Counted from the stretch's first letter, positions 18,199 to 28,000 are shown. The stretch: 64,000 nt of DNA from Clostridium pasteurianum BC1 (GCF_000389635.1 NC_021182.1:1302001-1366000), one strand, 5' to 3'. Notes: generated from the letters alone by a model not told the origin. A program made the numbers and translations.

Positions 18199-18840
18199 TT
18201 GAAGAAGAAAGATATTGATAGTACTTTAAAAATTCTAAGTGAAGTCTATAATGAAGCAAAATGTGCACTGAATTTTAAGAGTCCCTATGAACTTTTAATT
18301 TCAACTATTTTATCTGCTCAATGTACAGATGTAAGAGTGAATATGGTAACTGAAAAATTATTTAATGAATACAATACTCCAGAAAAAATGGCGGAACTCA
18401 CAGATGAAGAGCTTCAAGAAAAGATTAAACCCTGTGGTTTCTATAGAAATAAGAGTAAAAATATTTTGGCTACATCTAGAGCTTTGCTTTTAAATTATAA
18501 TGGTCAGGTTCCAAATACCATGGAGGAGCTTATTAAATTACCTGGAGTAGGGAGAAAAACTGCAAATGTGGTAATGTCTAATGCTTTTAATATACCCGCT
18601 ATAGCAGTAGATACCCATGTATTTAGAGTATCTAAGAGGATAGGCTTTGCTTCAGGAGACAATCCTCTTAAAGTAGAAGAAGAACTTAGAGAGGTTATTC
18701 CAAAAAAATTATGGAGTAATGCACACCATTATCTTATATGGCACGGCAGAAAGATATGTAAAGCGAGAAAGCCACAGTGTGAAATTTGCCCCATAAGTGA
18801 ATATTGTAATTATTATAAAGAAAATTTTAGTCACTTATAA
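18199..18840 (+). CDS. nth: Endonuclease III (DNA glycosylase/AP lyase)
   Basis: A 213-residue base-excision repair enzyme that removes oxidised pyrimidines and cleaves the abasic site. The helix-hairpin-helix LPGVGRKTANVV carries the catalytic lysine, and AVDTHVFRVSKRIG carries the catalytic aspartate. The C-terminal 4Fe-4S loop is C-X6-C-X2-C-X5-C (CKARKPQCEICPISEYC). The start is TTG 18199, with GGTGA five bases upstream, giving a normal-length protein (the E. coli form is 211 residues). It precedes a ClC channel gene by 70 bp. Confidence 0.95.
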   Translation: MKKKDIDSTLKILSEVYNEAKCALNFKSPYELLISTILSAQCTDVRVNMVTEKLFNEYNTPEKMAELTDEELQEKIKPCGFYRNKSKNILATSRALLLNYNGQVPNTMEELIKLPGVGRKTANVVMSNAFNIPAIAVDTHVFRVSKRIGFASGDNPLKVEEELREVIPKKLWSNAHHYLIWHGRKICKARKPQCEICPISEYCNYYKENFSHL

Positions 18841-18909
18841 TTAATCAGTAATATTGAAGTATTGGAATCTATACTCAAGATTGATAAAATAAATCAAGAG
18901 GTGACTTTT

Positions 18910-20229
18910 GTGAGATCTTTAAAAAAAATTTCTACAGAGGAATCCATTTTTATTGCAAGTGCACTAAAATGGACTTTCTTATCTATACTAATAGGTTTAT
19001 TAGTAGGATCCTTTACAACCTTATTTATAAAAATTATAGTGATTGGTGCTGATTTTACATCAAAGTTTAAATTTTATTATTTTTTTCTTCCAGCGGCATT
19101 CTTCTTAAGTAGTTTTATAATACTTAAACTTGCACCTGATGCAAAAGGTCATGGTACAGAAAAAGCTATTGAAAGTGTAAATAAAAATAATGGAAATATG
19201 AATATAGTTGTAGTTCCTGTAAAACTTTTAACTACATTTATAACTATAATTTTCGGTGGCTCAGTTGGGCTTGAAGGCCCAGCCACTCAAATAGGTGGTG
19301 CAATTTCATCTTTTATAGGTCAGATAACAAAAATGAACGCAATGGACAAGCGCCGTCTTGTGGTATGCGGAATAAGTGCTGGATTTGTGTCTGTATTTAA
19401 TGCTCCCGTTGGTGCTGCAATATTTGCTTGTGAAGTTTTATACATAGGCAAAATTTCATACATAGCTCTTCTTCCTTCACTCATATCTTCTTTTGTAAGT
19501 TACTATGTTGGACTATATATGGGAAATAAACCTTTGATTTTTACTATAAAATATGTACCCAATAATCAGGTAACTGCATTCTTAGAAGTATTTGTTTTTG
19601 GTATTGCCATTGGATTTTTAGCTATACTGTTTATAAAATTAATTAAATATGTTGAAAAAGGCTTTAAAAAAATCAAAATATATGCTCCATTGAGAGGAAT
19701 TATAGGTGGTATTTTAATAATAGCAACAATTTATATGTTTAATTCTTTTCAGTCACTTGGAATAGGAGATGGAACTATAAATAGAATTGTTTCAGGTGAA
19801 AAATTTAACAATTTCTTATTTATAAATAAAGCTTTAGTAACTGCTTTTACATTGGGTTCTGGCGGAAGTGGCGGAATTCTAACACCTATGCTTTTCATTG
19901 GCTCTTCCTTTGGAAATGCTTGGGCGCAAATTACAGGTTCAAATGTAGCTTTTTACTCCGCAATAGGCATGGCATCCTTTTTAGCTGCCTGCTCAAATGT
20001 TCCTATTTCATCCATTATAATTGCCATGGAGCTTTTTGGAAATCAGGCTGGAATATATGCAGCTATAGCAATAGGAATAAGCTATATAATAGTTGGTCAT
20101 GAAAGTATTTACCCAACTCAAGTTCTTGTATACTCTAAAACACCTTCAGTGTCAATTGATACAGATATGGAAATAGGTGATATTAAAGAACAAAAAATAT
20201 CAGAAAAAAAACATATAATGTGGAAATAA
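18910..20229 (+). CDS. ClC-family chloride channel/transporter
   Basis: A 439-residue ClC protein with about 10-12 membrane helices. The selectivity-filter segments are visible: GHGTEKAIE in the place of GSGIP, GSVGLEGPATQIGG with the gating glutamate, and GSGGSGGILTPMLFIGSSFG matching the GxFxP block. There is no C-terminal CBS pair, as in many bacterial short forms. It probably exchanges chloride (or fluoride/nitrate in some branches) for protons. The start is GTG 18910, since AAGAGGTGA lies five bases before it; the in-frame TTG 18862 has no such site. Confidence 0.9.
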   Translation: MRSLKKISTEESIFIASALKWTFLSILIGLLVGSFTTLFIKIIVIGADFTSKFKFYYFFLPAAFFLSSFIILKLAPDAKGHGTEKAIESVNKNNGNMNIVVVPVKLLTTFITIIFGGSVGLEGPATQIGGAISSFIGQITKMNAMDKRRLVVCGISAGFVSVFNAPVGAAIFACEVLYIGKISYIALLPSLISSFVSYYVGLYMGNKPLIFTIKYVPNNQVTAFLEVFVFGIAIGFLAILFIKLIKYVEKGFKKIKIYAPLRGIIGGILIIATIYMFNSFQSLGIGDGTINRIVSGEKFNNFLFINKALVTAFTLGSGGSGGILTPMLFIGSSFGNAWAQITGSNVAFYSAIGMASFLAACSNVPISSIIIAMELFGNQAGIYAAIAIGISYIIVGHESIYPTQVLVYSKTPSVSIDTDMEIGDIKEQKISEKKHIMWK

Positions 20230-20309
20230 CAGCTTAATGGATTTAAGAAACAATACGGTCTCAAAATTTAGTAATGCCTATTAGAGAAAGCACTGTTTTT
20301 TATAGTTAT

Positions 20310-21506
20310 TTATATATTATTGTTTTCAATTAATTTTTCATTTCTGTGGGAAAATGCCATTTTCAACAGAATAGGAGTAATTATAGTGGTAAGTATTACT
20401 ACTATTAATGTGGGTAGAAATACTTCCTCTGATATAAGTTTTCTTTGAAGGCATATATTTGCAGTTATTATAGCTACTTCACCTCTTGAAATCATACCTA
20501 CTCCAATTTGCAGGGATTCGCTTTTACTCATTTTTAACATTCTGGCAGCAATACCGCAGCCTGCTATTTTTCCTATTACGGCCACTATGAACATTACTAT
20601 AGTTATAAGTACTATTTTTAAATTCAATCCATTTAAATTTGTTTCAAGACCAACGCTGGCAAAGAATATAAGAGATAAAAATCCTGAAGAAATGGCTTTT
20701 AAATTTCGTTCTATATATTCCTTGTAATGCAGCGATGAAAGAATAAGACCGCATATATATGCTCCTGTAATTGCAGCCATTCCCAAAGATTCAGCTATAA
20801 AGGCCATTAATAGGGCAAAGGCTATGGAAAATGTAAGTACAGATCGTCCTGGTTTTATATCCTTGGAGAATCTAATTATATATTTTGGCAAATATGCTAT
20901 TGCGAATATTGAACCAATGCAGAATAGGATTATCTTTGTAAAAGTTAACAAGAGTATTACGGCAGTAGAAGATGTGGTAGCTGCTGTAGTATTTGTTTGA
21001 GCTAAAACAAGTACTAAAGAAATAAGAATAAGACCAAGTACATCGTCTATTACCGCAGCTCCCAAAATATTAATTCCAGACTTGGAATTTAATTTACCAA
21101 GTTCTGTTAAGGTTTGAACTGTTATACTGACACTGGTAGCTGTTAAAATTACCCCAATAGTAATATTTTCCCATAAATTATTGAAAAAGATATAGGCAGA
21201 TAATGTACCCAAAATTAAAGGAACCATAATTCCCATTAGTGCAATTATAAGTGCAGATAAGCCTGATTTTTTAAATTCCTGTACATTTGTTTCTACGCCT
21301 GCAAGAAACATTAACATGATTACTCCTAACTCTGAAAGCAGCTTTATATTATCATCATAATGTACAATGTTCAATATCACTGGTCCAAGAACTACACCAG
21401 CTACTAAAGCTCCAAGAACTTCAGGCATTTTAAATTTTTTGCTTATTAGCCCTCCTATTTTTGTGAATACTAATATTAAAGCAATGTTTAATAAGGTTAT
21501 TTCCAT
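20310..21506 (-). CDS. CPA2-type cation:proton antiporter
   Basis: A 398-residue membrane antiporter of the monovalent cation:proton antiporter-2 (KefB/NapA-like) group. About 12 helices are visible, with the key Asp-Asp pair in AAVIDDVLGLILI and early FKMPEVLGALVAGVVLGP. It lacks the C-terminal RCK/TrkA domain of Kef channels, so a Na+/H+ or K+/H+ exchanger is the better reading. AAGGAGGTC lies seven bases before the ATG. The gene converges on the ClC gene; both affect ion and pH balance. Confidence 0.9.
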   Translation of the reverse strand: MEITLLNIALILVFTKIGGLISKKFKMPEVLGALVAGVVLGPVILNIVHYDDNIKLLSELGVIMLMFLAGVETNVQEFKKSGLSALIIALMGIMVPLILGTLSAYIFFNNLWENITIGVILTATSVSITVQTLTELGKLNSKSGINILGAAVIDDVLGLILISLVLVLAQTNTTAATTSSTAVILLLTFTKIILFCIGSIFAIAYLPKYIIRFSKDIKPGRSVLTFSIAFALLMAFIAESLGMAAITGAYICGLILSSLHYKEYIERNLKAISSGFLSLIFFASVGLETNLNGLNLKIVLITIVMFIVAVIGKIAGCGIAARMLKMSKSESLQIGVGMISRGEVAIITANICLQRKLISEEVFLPTLIVVILTTIITPILLKMAFSHRNEKLIENNNI

Positions 21507-22002
21507 GATGACCTCCTTATTTAATAATTTAAATTATTTTTAGTATATAAGTTTCAATTAGACATTTAACTGATAATAGATAATTACAATATACCTAAAT
21601 CAATAGTCATTTGTAATAAATATTAAAATAATTAGTTTATTGCAATATGATTTTTAGATTAAAGGTAAAATAAATTTAAAATAACGACAAAAAAAGCGGT
21701 AAGTATTGAAACTTTCCACCCCAAAAGTCATAATCTCTTGAAAACAAATAAATTATTCGTCCAACCGAAAATACAAATATTCAATTTAATTTGATACTAG
21801 CATAGATATAATATTAAGTCAATTCATATAAAATTTTTACTACAAAATTACAATTAAAGTAATAAAAAAATGTATATATGGGAATAATATATTTACAAGT
21901 GGTAAAATCTATATTAAAATGAAAATGAGAATCGATATCAATACATAAATTGAAATCAATAAGGGATGTTTTGTTGAATTAAAATAATAGGAGGAAAATT
22001 TT
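21507..22002. other. Intergenic region between divergent genes
   Basis: About 500 bp of AT-rich sequence with no credible ORF. The only regulatory-looking site is a Fur-box-like sequence at 21921-21939. A strong GGAGG at 21992-21996 belongs to the downstream DUF2325 gene. Confidence 0.55.
21921..21939 (+). promoter_or_regulatory. Fur-box-like operator candidate
   Basis: GAAAATGAGAATCGATATC matches 15 of 19 positions of the Fur consensus GATAATGATAATCATTATC. It lies about 65 bp before the DUF2325 gene. The surrounding AT richness makes chance matches fairly easy. Confidence 0.4.
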
Positions 22003-22314
22003 ATGAGTATTTTACTTGTTGGGGGAGACAAACTAGATAATATAAAGGAAAAATTAACGGAGAAGGGATTTAAGAATATAGAGCATGTTAGTGGCAGGAA
22101 GAAGAGTGACAAGAAGATAAAAATTCCTGAAAAGACAGATTTAGTTTTAGTTTTTGTAGATTATGTAGGACACAAGCTTTCACAAACTATAAAGGAGCAA
22201 TCTAGAAAGTGTGATGTAAGAATTGCCTTTAGTAAACGTTCGTGGACGTGTATGGAGAAAACTATTCAAAAGTGCATTGAGGACATAGGAAATGATAAGC
22301 GAAGTTCTATTTAG
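22003..22314 (+). CDS. DUF2325 domain protein
   Basis: A 103-residue protein matching DUF2325 over its whole length: an N-terminal beta strand and glycine turn (MSILLVGGDKL), a middle TDLVLVFVDYVGHKLSQTIK, and a C-terminal VRIAFSKRSWTCMEKTI. The fold resembles a small Rossmann-like domain. Its role is unknown, though such proteins are common in Clostridia. TAGGAGGAAAA precedes the ATG. Its 3' end overlaps the next gene by 23 bases, so the two are probably coupled. A possible Fur operator lies upstream. Confidence 0.85.
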   Translation: MSILLVGGDKLDNIKEKLTEKGFKNIEHVSGRKKSDKKIKIPEKTDLVLVFVDYVGHKLSQTIKEQSRKCDVRIAFSKRSWTCMEKTIQKCIEDIGNDKRSSI

Positions 22315-22906
22315 AACTAAGGAAAAGACTATATATCATGATATTATTGAAAGCTTAGTAACAGCTCTTGAAGCTAAGGATATTTATACAAGTGGTCACT
22401 CTGAAAGAGTAGCTTTTTTGTCCTATGAATTATCTAAAAAAATTGGTCTAAAAGGAGTAGATATTGAAAATATTCATATAGCTGCACATCTTCATGACAT
22501 TGGGAAAATAGGTGTACCGGATAAGGTATTGAATAAACAGGGGAAATTATTACCATACGAATGGGAGTATATAAAAATGCATCCTAAAATAGGATATAAT
22601 ATTTTGAGTAAGTCAAAAAAATTAAAACATATAGCAAAAATGGTATTATATCATCATGAAAGATGGGATGGGAAAGGATATCCAAATGGACTTATTCGAA
22701 CAGATATTCCATTAGGTGCAAGGATAATAGCTATATGTGATTCTATTGATGCAATGACCTCTAATAGACCTTATAGAAAAGCAATGGATTTTCAGATTTG
22801 CATGAAAGAAGTATTAATTAACAAAGCTATTATGTTTGATCCATACATAATTGAGTGTATTGAGGATAATTTGAATTTTATGAGACAAATTATTAATCTA
22901 AAATAG
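22292..22906 (+). CDS. Stand-alone HD-GYP phosphodiesterase domain protein
   Basis: A 204-residue single-domain HD-GYP protein. The metal-binding HD motif is AAHLHDIGKIGVPD, followed by HPKIGYNIL, HHERWDGKGYPNGL (the GYP signature) and SIDAMTSNRPYRKAM. Such proteins hydrolyse cyclic di-GMP or related dinucleotides. No sensor domain is attached, so control must come from expression or a partner; the overlapping DUF2325 gene is the natural candidate. The start overlaps the upstream gene by 23 bases. A 20 bp-stem terminator follows. Confidence 0.92.
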   Translation: MISEVLFRTKEKTIYHDIIESLVTALEAKDIYTSGHSERVAFLSYELSKKIGLKGVDIENIHIAAHLHDIGKIGVPDKVLNKQGKLLPYEWEYIKMHPKIGYNILSKSKKLKHIAKMVLYHHERWDGKGYPNGLIRTDIPLGARIIAICDSIDAMTSNRPYRKAMDFQICMKEVLINKAIMFDPYIIECIEDNLNFMRQIINLK

Positions 22907-22959
22907 AATTATAATAATAAATTTATGAAGAATTTATTGATGTTTTTAGAACTTGTTAT

Positions 22960-23013
22960 AATAAAAGCTTTAATACTGACAATGCAGTTAACTTCAGTAT
23001 TAAAGCTTTTATT
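22960..23013 (+). terminator. Long-stem terminator after the HD-GYP gene
   Basis: A 20 bp perfect stem, AATAAAAGCTTTAATACTGA with TCAGTATTAAAGCTTTTATT, has a 14-base loop and a T-rich tail. Confidence 0.9.
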
Positions 23014-23104
23014 TTATATTTGCATAATAATTGAAAAAATGAAGAAAATATAAAAATTAACAATTAAATATATTTTTATCTTGCAGCAAAGGGAGTGGAA
23101 TGAT

Positions 23105-23731
23105 ATGACAAAAACTTTTTTTAGAGAAATGATCTCGGCTACTGCAATCATAATCGGAACCCTTATAGGTGCCATATGCAGTTATCTCATAGCTAAAAGT
23201 ACTACTAATAAAAGTACAAAGGTTCAAAATGAAATATTTAATGAAAGCAGAAGGTTAGAAGAAAATATAAGGAAAAAAAACACCTGCCAATATGCAAATA
23301 TACTGCAGCTAGATATATGTACAGCTATATTTCAAAGTATAAGGTCAATAAGAAATATTAATAGTAATGAAAATGACAAATATCCAATTTATATACCAGT
23401 GAATACTCAATATTCTAAAGCAATTGCATTTCTTACGGATGATTTTAATTTAAAAGAAATGAGCTATTTATATCAATTATATGGAATTATTGAAAAGATA
23501 AATTATGATATAAAAAATTTAGATTATAAAAATAATAGAGGCTATGATTCTGTAAAAATAGATTTTGAAATATTCCTAGAAAAGCTTTATGGGAAAAATA
23601 TGAGTATAATTCTAAATTTAGACATAGATAATGAAATTAGTTATGAAGAATTAATAAGTAATAATTTTATAAAAGCTGGTTATAAAATTGTACTTCAGAA
23701 ATTAAATAAAATTTGTAATTCTTCAAACTAA
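23105..23731 (+). CDS. Hypothetical protein with one N-terminal membrane helix
   Basis: A 208-residue protein that I do not recognise. One membrane helix (ATAIIIGTLIGAICSYLIA, about residues 12-30) is followed by a charged, Asn/Lys-rich and mostly helical region, with KSTKVQNEIFNESRRLEE suggesting a short coiled coil next to the membrane. It looks like a membrane-tethered cytoplasmic protein. ATG 23105 is chosen because GGGAGTGG lies about five bases upstream; the longer frame start at 23081 overlaps that site. Flanking genes give no functional clue. Confidence 0.7.
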   Translation: MTKTFFREMISATAIIIGTLIGAICSYLIAKSTTNKSTKVQNEIFNESRRLEENIRKKNTCQYANILQLDICTAIFQSIRSIRNINSNENDKYPIYIPVNTQYSKAIAFLTDDFNLKEMSYLYQLYGIIEKINYDIKNLDYKNNRGYDSVKIDFEIFLEKLYGKNMSIILNLDIDNEISYEELISNNFIKAGYKIVLQKLNKICNSSN

Positions 23732-23933
23732 ATTTTTAAATATAACTAAGAAGCTACTTTATAAGAAGTGGACAATTGATCTATTTTTGCTAAAAGTTCA
23801 ATTAGCATGTGAAACTATATAAAATAAATAATTAAATGTAATTTTATTAATATCATGGTATAATTTAATTAGAAAAATTTAAATAAGTGGTAAAAAAGAA
23901 ATTTTAATATAAACTTAGTAGGAGAGTGTTGGG

Positions 23934-24278
23934 ATGCCTTATATTAACTCAAATTTAACAATGAAACTTACAGAGGAAAAGAAAAATACAATAAAAGAGA
24001 AATTAGGGGAACTTATAAGCATTTTACCTGGCAAAAGTGAGGATTGGCTGTTTGTAGGATTTAATGATAATAAGACTTTATATTTCAAGGGTCAAAAAAA
24101 AGAAAAAGCAGCAGTTGTAGAAGTACAGATATGCGGAAGTGCAAGTAGAGAAAGCAAAGAAAAGCTTACTGGTGCTATTTGCAATTTATTAAGGGATGAA
24201 CTTAATATTGATGGAGAAAGTACATATGTGATTTTCCATGAAATTAATGATTGGGGTTATAATGGAACTCTATTTTAG
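23934..24278 (+). CDS. MIF/tautomerase-superfamily protein
   Basis: A 114-residue protein of the macrophage-migration-inhibitory-factor-like tautomerase group. Pro follows the initiator Met (MPYINSN), the position of the catalytic N-terminal proline. The C-terminal YVIFHEINDWGYNGTLF is the typical end of phenylpyruvate-tautomerase-like proteins. Family members form trimers and catalyse keto-enol tautomerisation; the true substrate is usually unknown in bacteria. AGGAGAG lies about eight bases before the ATG. It appears monocistronic. Confidence 0.85.
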   Translation: MPYINSNLTMKLTEEKKNTIKEKLGELISILPGKSEDWLFVGFNDNKTLYFKGQKKEKAAVVEVQICGSASRESKEKLTGAICNLLRDELNIDGESTYVIFHEINDWGYNGTLF

Positions 24279-24510
24279 AATATATTTTTGAAGGATATAA
24301 ATTTATTGTATTTATTTGTATGGGAACACATAAAATTAAAAGTAAATTTCATAAATATTGAGAAAGGAAAAGGTTGACCTCTTATTTTAATTGGTTTGTA
24401 AGTAGGTGTTGTATGTATGTGCAAAATAATACATAAAAAATCTTACTAGCTAAAATACCTCTTAATAAATAAGAAATGAATTTTTATAATATTCTGTCAA
24501 CGGTAATTAT

Positions 24511-25080
24511 ATGAGTAAAACTTTAAAAACAATAATAATCATCATAGTAATTGCATTAATTATTATTGTGCCAATTATAAGTACATACAATTCTATGGCG
24601 GCTTTGAATCAAAAGGTGATTAGTTCATCTTCAAATATAGATACTCAGCTGCAGAGAAGATCTGATTTAATTCCTAATCTTGTGGCTACAGTAAAAGGAT
24701 ATGCTTCTCAGGAAAAAAATATTTTTACTGATATCGCCAACGCAAGAGTGAAGCTCGGTAGTGCTCAGGGAATACAGGAAAAAGCAGATGCAGATAATCA
24801 ACTATCTCAATCATTGTCAAGACTTCTAGTTATAGTAGAAAATTATCCGGATTTAAAGTCTAACCAGAATTTTAGAGATTTATCCGTAGCTCTTGAAGGC
24901 AGCGAAAATAGAATTTCTGTAGCAAGGCAGGATTATAATAATGCTGTAAATGATTATAATACATCTATAGTGAAGTTTCCAAGCAATATTGTAGCTAGAA
25001 TTTTTGGATTTACTTCTAAACCTTATTATAAAGCTGATGCAGGAGCTTCTCAGGTACCTAAAGTTGATTTTACAAAGTAG
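24511..25080 (+). CDS. LemA family protein
   Basis: A 189-residue LemA protein. A single N-terminal membrane anchor (TIIIIIVIALIIIVPIISTYN) leads into a helical domain with the family block QRRSDLIPNLVATVKGYASQEK and then NAVNDYNTSIVKFPSNI. The bulk is expected outside the cytoplasm. LemA and TPM-domain genes commonly occur as pairs, as here, where the next gene starts eight bases after the stop. The pair is linked to envelope or membrane-protein maintenance in other bacteria, but the activity is not defined. The ribosome binding site is weak. Confidence 0.9.
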   Translation: MSKTLKTIIIIIVIALIIIVPIISTYNSMAALNQKVISSSSNIDTQLQRRSDLIPNLVATVKGYASQEKNIFTDIANARVKLGSAQGIQEKADADNQLSQSLSRLLVIVENYPDLKSNQNFRDLSVALEGSENRISVARQDYNNAVNDYNTSIVKFPSNIVARIFGFTSKPYYKADAGASQVPKVDFTK

Positions 25081-25088
25081 GGATTATT

Positions 25089-25901
25089 ATGAATAAAATT
25101 AAAGGTAAATTGATATTAATATTGATGATATTAATATTAGTAATTATAGTACCAGTGTTGAATATAAAAGCACAAACACAAACTCTTTCACCTACAAGTC
25201 TTAAATATGTAAATGACTACGCTGGTATAATGGATGATAGTACAAAGCAGTATATTGTATCTGTAGGAAATGAACTTGAGAATAAAACCGGTGCCCAGTC
25301 AGTGGTGGTTATAATTAATTCATTAGATGGCAGGGATATAGAGAGTTATGCTAATGGACTTTTCAGAGAATGGGGTATAGGTCAAAAGGACAAAAATAAT
25401 GGTTTGCTTATACTCATTTCCATGAAAGATAAAAAATGGAGAGTGGAAGTAGGAAAAGGACTAGAGGGCACTATAACTGACATTTATTCTGCAAGAATTA
25501 TGGATTCTGTGGCTGCACCTAAGTTTTCAACTGGAAATTTTAATCAGGGTATAAAAGATGCTTATTCTGTATTTGCGGATGATATAGCAAAATCTTATAA
25601 TGTAAAACTAGAAAAGAATTCACACATAAAAGTAAATGAAAATGGTGATAAAAATACCAAAGGGATAGTAAGCTTAATACCAGCTGCCTTTATAATTTTG
25701 ATTTTTATAATTTTAATCTTTAGGTCTTTTAGAAAGGGACCAAGGGGTGGAAGCGGGTTTGGTGGCGGAGGCTTTGGCGGATTCGGGGGCGGAGGCTTCG
25801 GTGGATTCGGTGGTTCAAGTGGAGGATCTTCTGGTGGAAGTGACTTCGGTGGTTTTGGAGGTGGAGATTCTGGCGGCGGCGGATCTTCTGGAGGTTGGTA
25901 G
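25089..25901 (+). CDS. TPM-domain membrane protein with glycine-rich tail
   Basis: A 270-residue YgcG-type protein. A signal segment (LILILMILILVIIVPVL) precedes a TPM domain (about residues 35-180) with YVNDYAGIMDD, REWGIGQKDKNNGLLILIS and EVGKGLEGTITD. A membrane helix (about 203-220) follows, then a tail of about 50 residues made almost only of Gly, Ser and Phe (GGGGFGGF-type repeats). The low-complexity tail is usual for this family. The gene is probably cotranscribed with the LemA gene eight bases upstream. Confidence 0.9.
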   Translation: MNKIKGKLILILMILILVIIVPVLNIKAQTQTLSPTSLKYVNDYAGIMDDSTKQYIVSVGNELENKTGAQSVVVIINSLDGRDIESYANGLFREWGIGQKDKNNGLLILISMKDKKWRVEVGKGLEGTITDIYSARIMDSVAAPKFSTGNFNQGIKDAYSVFADDIAKSYNVKLEKNSHIKVNENGDKNTKGIVSLIPAAFIILIFIILIFRSFRKGPRGGSGFGGGGFGGFGGGGFGGFGGSSGGSSGGSDFGGFGGGDSGGGGSSGGW

Positions 25902-25962
25902 TAAAATAAGTGATAGCCTTAGTAATTTAACCTAGTATTATTTCATAGAGAGGGTAAAAAAT

Positions 25963-27933
25963 ATGTACACACAGAAAAATAAATCTATTCTAAGGCTTTA
26001 CAGAGAGCAGCTTGCAATAATTGTTATATTACTTACTTCAGCAATAATCGTTTTTTTCTCTTTACTAATGGTGAATATACATAGAAATCATCAAGGTACC
26101 ATTCTTTCTAATTCACTTTCAGAGCAAATAACATTGACGCAGATTATGGCAAAGGATTCCAATAGAGTTTTTGAAATAGAATCTTTACTGCAAGTATACA
26201 ACGGTAATGGCGAATCGAAGGAATCATTACAAAATAAGGTAAATGAAACTTTAGAAGATTTAAAACAGGCAGAGAATAGTTATATTAAACAGTATAACCT
26301 TATAAAACAGGGATACATAGTTCAAGATAATGCTATAGTAAGTTTTAAGGGAATGCATAATGATAATTTAAATAATATCTTTATTAGGCATGATAAAATT
26401 TGGCCGCAATATTATGAAAGTATAAATATAGTTTTTAATAACAAAAGTAATCTTACGGAATTATTGAAAGCTACAAGATATATAAACGAAAATAATCAGA
26501 TGCTTTTAGATTATAATGAAAAAATGGCAAATTTAATTAAAGAATATGACAATAATAAAACACAGGTTTACATAAATATTCTAACTGCCGTTGGAATATT
26601 AATATTAATAATATTAGCTGTATTTATGACAAATACATATATAAATCTATTCCTACCTATGAATCAATTTTACAGGGGAATGACTAATATAGGAATTAAT
26701 GATCTTAATGTAGCCATACCTAAATTTAAGAGAGAGGAATTAAAACCTGTATTTTATGAGGTGCAGACTGTATTTGATAAGTTGAAAAGCTTAATTAATA
26801 TAATTGAAGATTTGAGCAAAAATTTACCTTTTAAAGATATATTGGATAAAATTTTTAATTCTTTTCAAGAATATGTTCCCTATACATATATAGGAGTAGC
26901 ACTTATTGAAGATGATGGTCAGTTTATAAAAGCTTCTTACGCTTCAGCAGGAAAAGAACATGAAAATCTATCTAAAAGAATGTTAGGTATAAAGGCAAAA
27001 ATTATTAGTACAAGCCTTCACAAAATATTAAAAGACAAAAAAGCAAGGCTTATAAATGATTTAGAGGAATATGTGAAGGGAAAAAATATACGTGAATACA
27101 ATAAAATATTATTGGAAGAAGGTATAAAGTCCTCAATAACTTTTCCGCTAATAAATAATGATAAGCCTATAGGAATAATATTTTTTTCCAGTAACCAAAA
27201 AAACATATACAAAAAAGAACATATAGAATTTCTTAAAATAGTTGCTAATAGTATTATGTTAAGTCTTGAAGAAGATATTTTAATTGAAGATATGGTTGTA
27301 AGCTCGACTTTAGCTCTGGCAGTACTAACAGAAGAAAGAGATCCAGAAACAGGAGAACATTTGGATAGAATGAAAATTTATTCGAGAATGTTAGCTGAAT
27401 ATTTATCTAAGGAGGACAAATATAAGGATACAATTGATATGACTTATATAAATTCCATAGAAAGATTTAGTCCCCTTCATGATATAGGAAAGGTAGCTAT
27501 AAGGGATGACATATTGCTAAAGCCTGGTAAATTAACTGAAGAAGAATTTAAAATAATGAAAACTCATACTACTTATGGTGGAAAAGTATTAAGACTGGCA
27601 GATGAAAATCTGATGAAAAAAGGTAGAAGTGTATTTAAAATGGCCATCGAAATAGCAGAGGGACATCATGAATGGTGGAATGGTACAGGCTATCCTTATG
27701 GGAGAAACGGTGAAGAAATTCCACTTAGCGCAAGAATAGTTTCTATAGCAGATGTATTTGATGCATTAACAAGTAAAAGACCATATAAAAAGGCATTTTC
27801 TTTTGAGGATTCCATAGAAATTATAGCTCAAGATACAGGTAAGCATTTTGATCCATATATTACAGAAGTATTCTTTAAAAATATCGATAAATTTAGGGTT
27901 AGATATAAAAGATTTAATAGACATCATCAATAA
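25963..27933 (+). CDS. Membrane GAF/HD-GYP signalling protein
   Basis: A 656-residue membrane receptor with a phosphodiesterase output. Two helices (about residues 14-36 and 205-226) enclose an extracytoplasmic, mostly helical sensor. A HAMP-like stretch, a GAF domain (about 280-430) and an HD-GYP domain (about 440-640) follow. Catalytic motifs are intact: SPLHDIGKVAIRDD, THTTYGGKVL, GHHEWWNGTGYPYG and DVFDALTSKRPYKKAF. It should hydrolyse cyclic di-GMP or a related messenger in response to an unknown external signal. GAGAGGG lies six bases before the ATG. This is the second HD-GYP gene within 4 kb. Confidence 0.92.
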   Translation: MYTQKNKSILRLYREQLAIIVILLTSAIIVFFSLLMVNIHRNHQGTILSNSLSEQITLTQIMAKDSNRVFEIESLLQVYNGNGESKESLQNKVNETLEDLKQAENSYIKQYNLIKQGYIVQDNAIVSFKGMHNDNLNNIFIRHDKIWPQYYESINIVFNNKSNLTELLKATRYINENNQMLLDYNEKMANLIKEYDNNKTQVYINILTAVGILILIILAVFMTNTYINLFLPMNQFYRGMTNIGINDLNVAIPKFKREELKPVFYEVQTVFDKLKSLINIIEDLSKNLPFKDILDKIFNSFQEYVPYTYIGVALIEDDGQFIKASYASAGKEHENLSKRMLGIKAKIISTSLHKILKDKKARLINDLEEYVKGKNIREYNKILLEEGIKSSITFPLINNDKPIGIIFFSSNQKNIYKKEHIEFLKIVANSIMLSLEEDILIEDMVVSSTLALAVLTEERDPETGEHLDRMKIYSRMLAEYLSKEDKYKDTIDMTYINSIERFSPLHDIGKVAIRDDILLKPGKLTEEEFKIMKTHTTYGGKVLRLADENLMKKGRSVFKMAIEIAEGHHEWWNGTGYPYGRNGEEIPLSARIVSIADVFDALTSKRPYKKAFSFEDSIEIIAQDTGKHFDPYITEVFFKNIDKFRVRYKRFNRHHQ

Positions 27934-28000
27934 GTTTTTTGTATAAGTATTATTATTTATTTTTAATATATATAGCTACTGTTCAGAATGAAATTAATAG

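Noticed and set aside
21590-21632. Third copy of the GGCA..TATGCC element
   Set aside because: Only a short AT-rich string (ATACCTAAATCAAT) resembles sequence next to the 16208-16261 copy; the terminal repeats are missing.
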